DNA of 5,966 bases from Pseudomonadota bacterium. GTDB lineage: Bacteria; Pseudomonadota; Gammaproteobacteria; Pseudomonadales; Pseudohongiellaceae. The notes below the pieces were generated by a model, which ran no database searches, was not told where the DNA came from, and was given only the letters and a program-made list of their open reading frames with translations. Below, piece after piece: positions 5,011-5,966 of this stretch. Both the position numbers and the translations under genes were made by a program. The stretch covers positions 1 through 5,966 of the forward strand of contig JADFOC010000187.1 in the NCBI GenBank assembly GCA_022563075.1, read 5' to 3'. How positions within the stretch are numbered: the stretch's first letter is position 1; the number at the start of each line of letters is the position of its first letter.

Positions 5011-5966
5011 TCAGGGGGCTAGATTTATCTGGGCCAGTTCGGCGACATCAAGCTGCTTCACAAAATACGCCATGAATCTGGCCATGCGTTCCATCCCAGG
5101 AACAGAGATCACCTCCACTACTTCACCGCTGGTATGATACAACGGTGGTGCTTGCATGGTGGTGACAATTGGCACGCCCACGCTGCGATATCCGCCCCCC
5201 TCGCCACTGGCCATGGTGGAATCACTGGAAACGAAATTTGTGCCATACCTGGCCACCCCCTCATTAAAGAGACTAATCAAATAAGGTGATTGGTTAGTAA
5301 TACCAACCACAATCGGCGCTTCTCCCGAATCAGCCGTGAACTGCCGGTAGCCATCGTCAAACAGAAATCTAGCCGGGGTGAGATTACGCTGGGCTACATG
5401 CTCCAGATTGAATATCAGTAAGGCATTATCAAACACATCCGGATTCATTCTTACGGCATTGCGCGGCCCGTTGAGACCGGAAGTGTGGTGGCCGGCACTC
5501 ACCACCAGTACCAGAGTACGTCGTAATTGGTTTTCGGGCTTGGCGAAGTGCCGCGCCATCGCCAGCAACACTGCAAGACCATCACCATTGTCGCCGGCGC
5601 CATCGAACCAGGCATCGGCATGAGCATTGAGCACGATAGTCTCATCGCTGGTCCTGCCGGGGATCACCGCGATAGCATTGAGGGCATTGAGCCCGCTATA
5701 GATATTGCTCTGCAGGCTTAATCGCATACTCAACTGGTCAAAATTACCAGACAGGGCGGCAGCATTCATGACCTGTTCCAAGAACCAGCTATCTCTGCCA
5801 CCAAGGTTAAAACAGGGTCCACCGCAGTTACTAAAATCTCTTGCCCGCTCATTACCGGGTTGATCGATTAGCGTAACCACAGCGACTGCACCGCGCTCGA
5901 TTAAATCGCGCGCGCGCGTTACCGCGCGGGAACGCTCGAATACTAAATGTGCCTGAGGGGTCACGT
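5011..5966 (-). CDS. M28-family (PA domain-containing) peptidase-like protein, C-terminal part, atypical metal site
   Basis: The reading frame is open to the right edge, so the N-terminus (and any signal peptide) is missing; the GTG at 5964 is not taken as a start. Numbering from that GTG, residues about 10-90 look like the end of a protease-associated domain (RARDLIERGAVAVVTLI) and include NCGGPC, a possible disulfide. The zinc-peptidase fold follows: VLNAHADAW (His115) and GAGDNGDGLAVLL (Asp125) match the first His and the bridging Asp of M28 enzymes, FNLEH (Glu188) the third acidic ligand, and YHTSGE (His277) the last His. Where M28 enzymes usually have the Glu-Glu pair (catalytic base and zinc ligand), this protein has SAGHHTSGLNG, with His159-His160. 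It may be a divergent hydrolase or a non-peptidase relative. Many relatives are exported. It precedes hemH by 50 bases on the same strand; a functional link is not evident. Confidence 0.82.
   Translation of the reverse strand, partial: VTPQAHLVFERSRAVTRARDLIERGAVAVVTLIDQPGNERARDFSNCGGPCFNLGGRDSWFLEQVMNAAALSGNFDQLSMRLSLQSNIYSGLNALNAIAVIPGRTSDETIVLNAHADAWFDGAGDNGDGLAVLLAMARHFAKPENQLRRTLVLVVSAGHHTSGLNGPRNAVRMNPDVFDNALLIFNLEHVAQRNLTPARFLFDDGYRQFTADSGEAPIVVGITNQSPYLISLFNEGVARYGTNFVSSDSTMASGEGGGYRSVGVPIVTTMQAPPLYHTSGEVVEVISVPGMERMARFMAYFVKQLDVAELAQINLAP

Noticed and set aside
5907..5918. Alternating (CG)6 run as a possible Z-DNA or regulatory element
   Set aside because: It lies inside the peptidase-like coding frame and is explained by successive Arg/Ala codons.

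Overview
The window reads as a bacterial chromosome segment, most likely from a gammaproteobacterium (a free-living, possibly marine heterotroph). This rests on the overall look of the proteins, short intergenic gaps, ATG starts, rho-independent terminators and roughly even base composition. I cannot name a genus. There is no phage, transposon, CRISPR, tRNA or rRNA signal.

Layout. Positions 1-1520 (+ strand) hold the end of a two- or three-subunit molybdenum hydroxylase operon of the xanthine dehydrogenase/aldehyde oxidoreductase family. The C-terminal part of the molybdopterin-binding subunit is followed 7 bases later by a complete FAD subunit with four cysteines placed as in the PaoB/HcrB type that carries an extra [4Fe-4S] cluster. 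A strong intrinsic terminator (1551-1582) ends it. Everything to the right is on the minus strand. In transcription order this is an M28-family peptidase-like protein (cut by the right edge), a ferrochelatase (hemH) with a cysteine-rich insert, an intrinsic terminator, a hybrid histidine kinase with about six membrane segments and a C-terminal receiver, and finally a 36-residue single-pass membrane protein at 1719-1829. That small gene has its own Shine-Dalgarno sequence and a plausible extended -10 promoter. The + strand operon and the minus strand genes converge around 1583-1718.

The genes look like separate functions: molybdenum hydroxylase, heme synthesis (final step), peptidase-like protein and signalling. 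The peptidase and hemH may be co-transcribed (50-base gap). The most unusual non-coding feature is the 169-base gap between hemH and the kinase. It contains a perfect TATAAT, then a terminator with a U8 tract only 29 bases before the kinase start codon. An upstream 13-base segment can pair without interruption (three G-U pairs) with the 5' arm, loop and most of the 3' arm of that terminator hairpin. This is the architecture of a transcription attenuator in the kinase leader, though a plain hemH terminator remains the null explanation.

Other points worth attention are the unannotated 36-residue membrane protein, the cysteine insert of the ferrochelatase, and the His-His in place of the usual Glu-Glu in the M28 protein.
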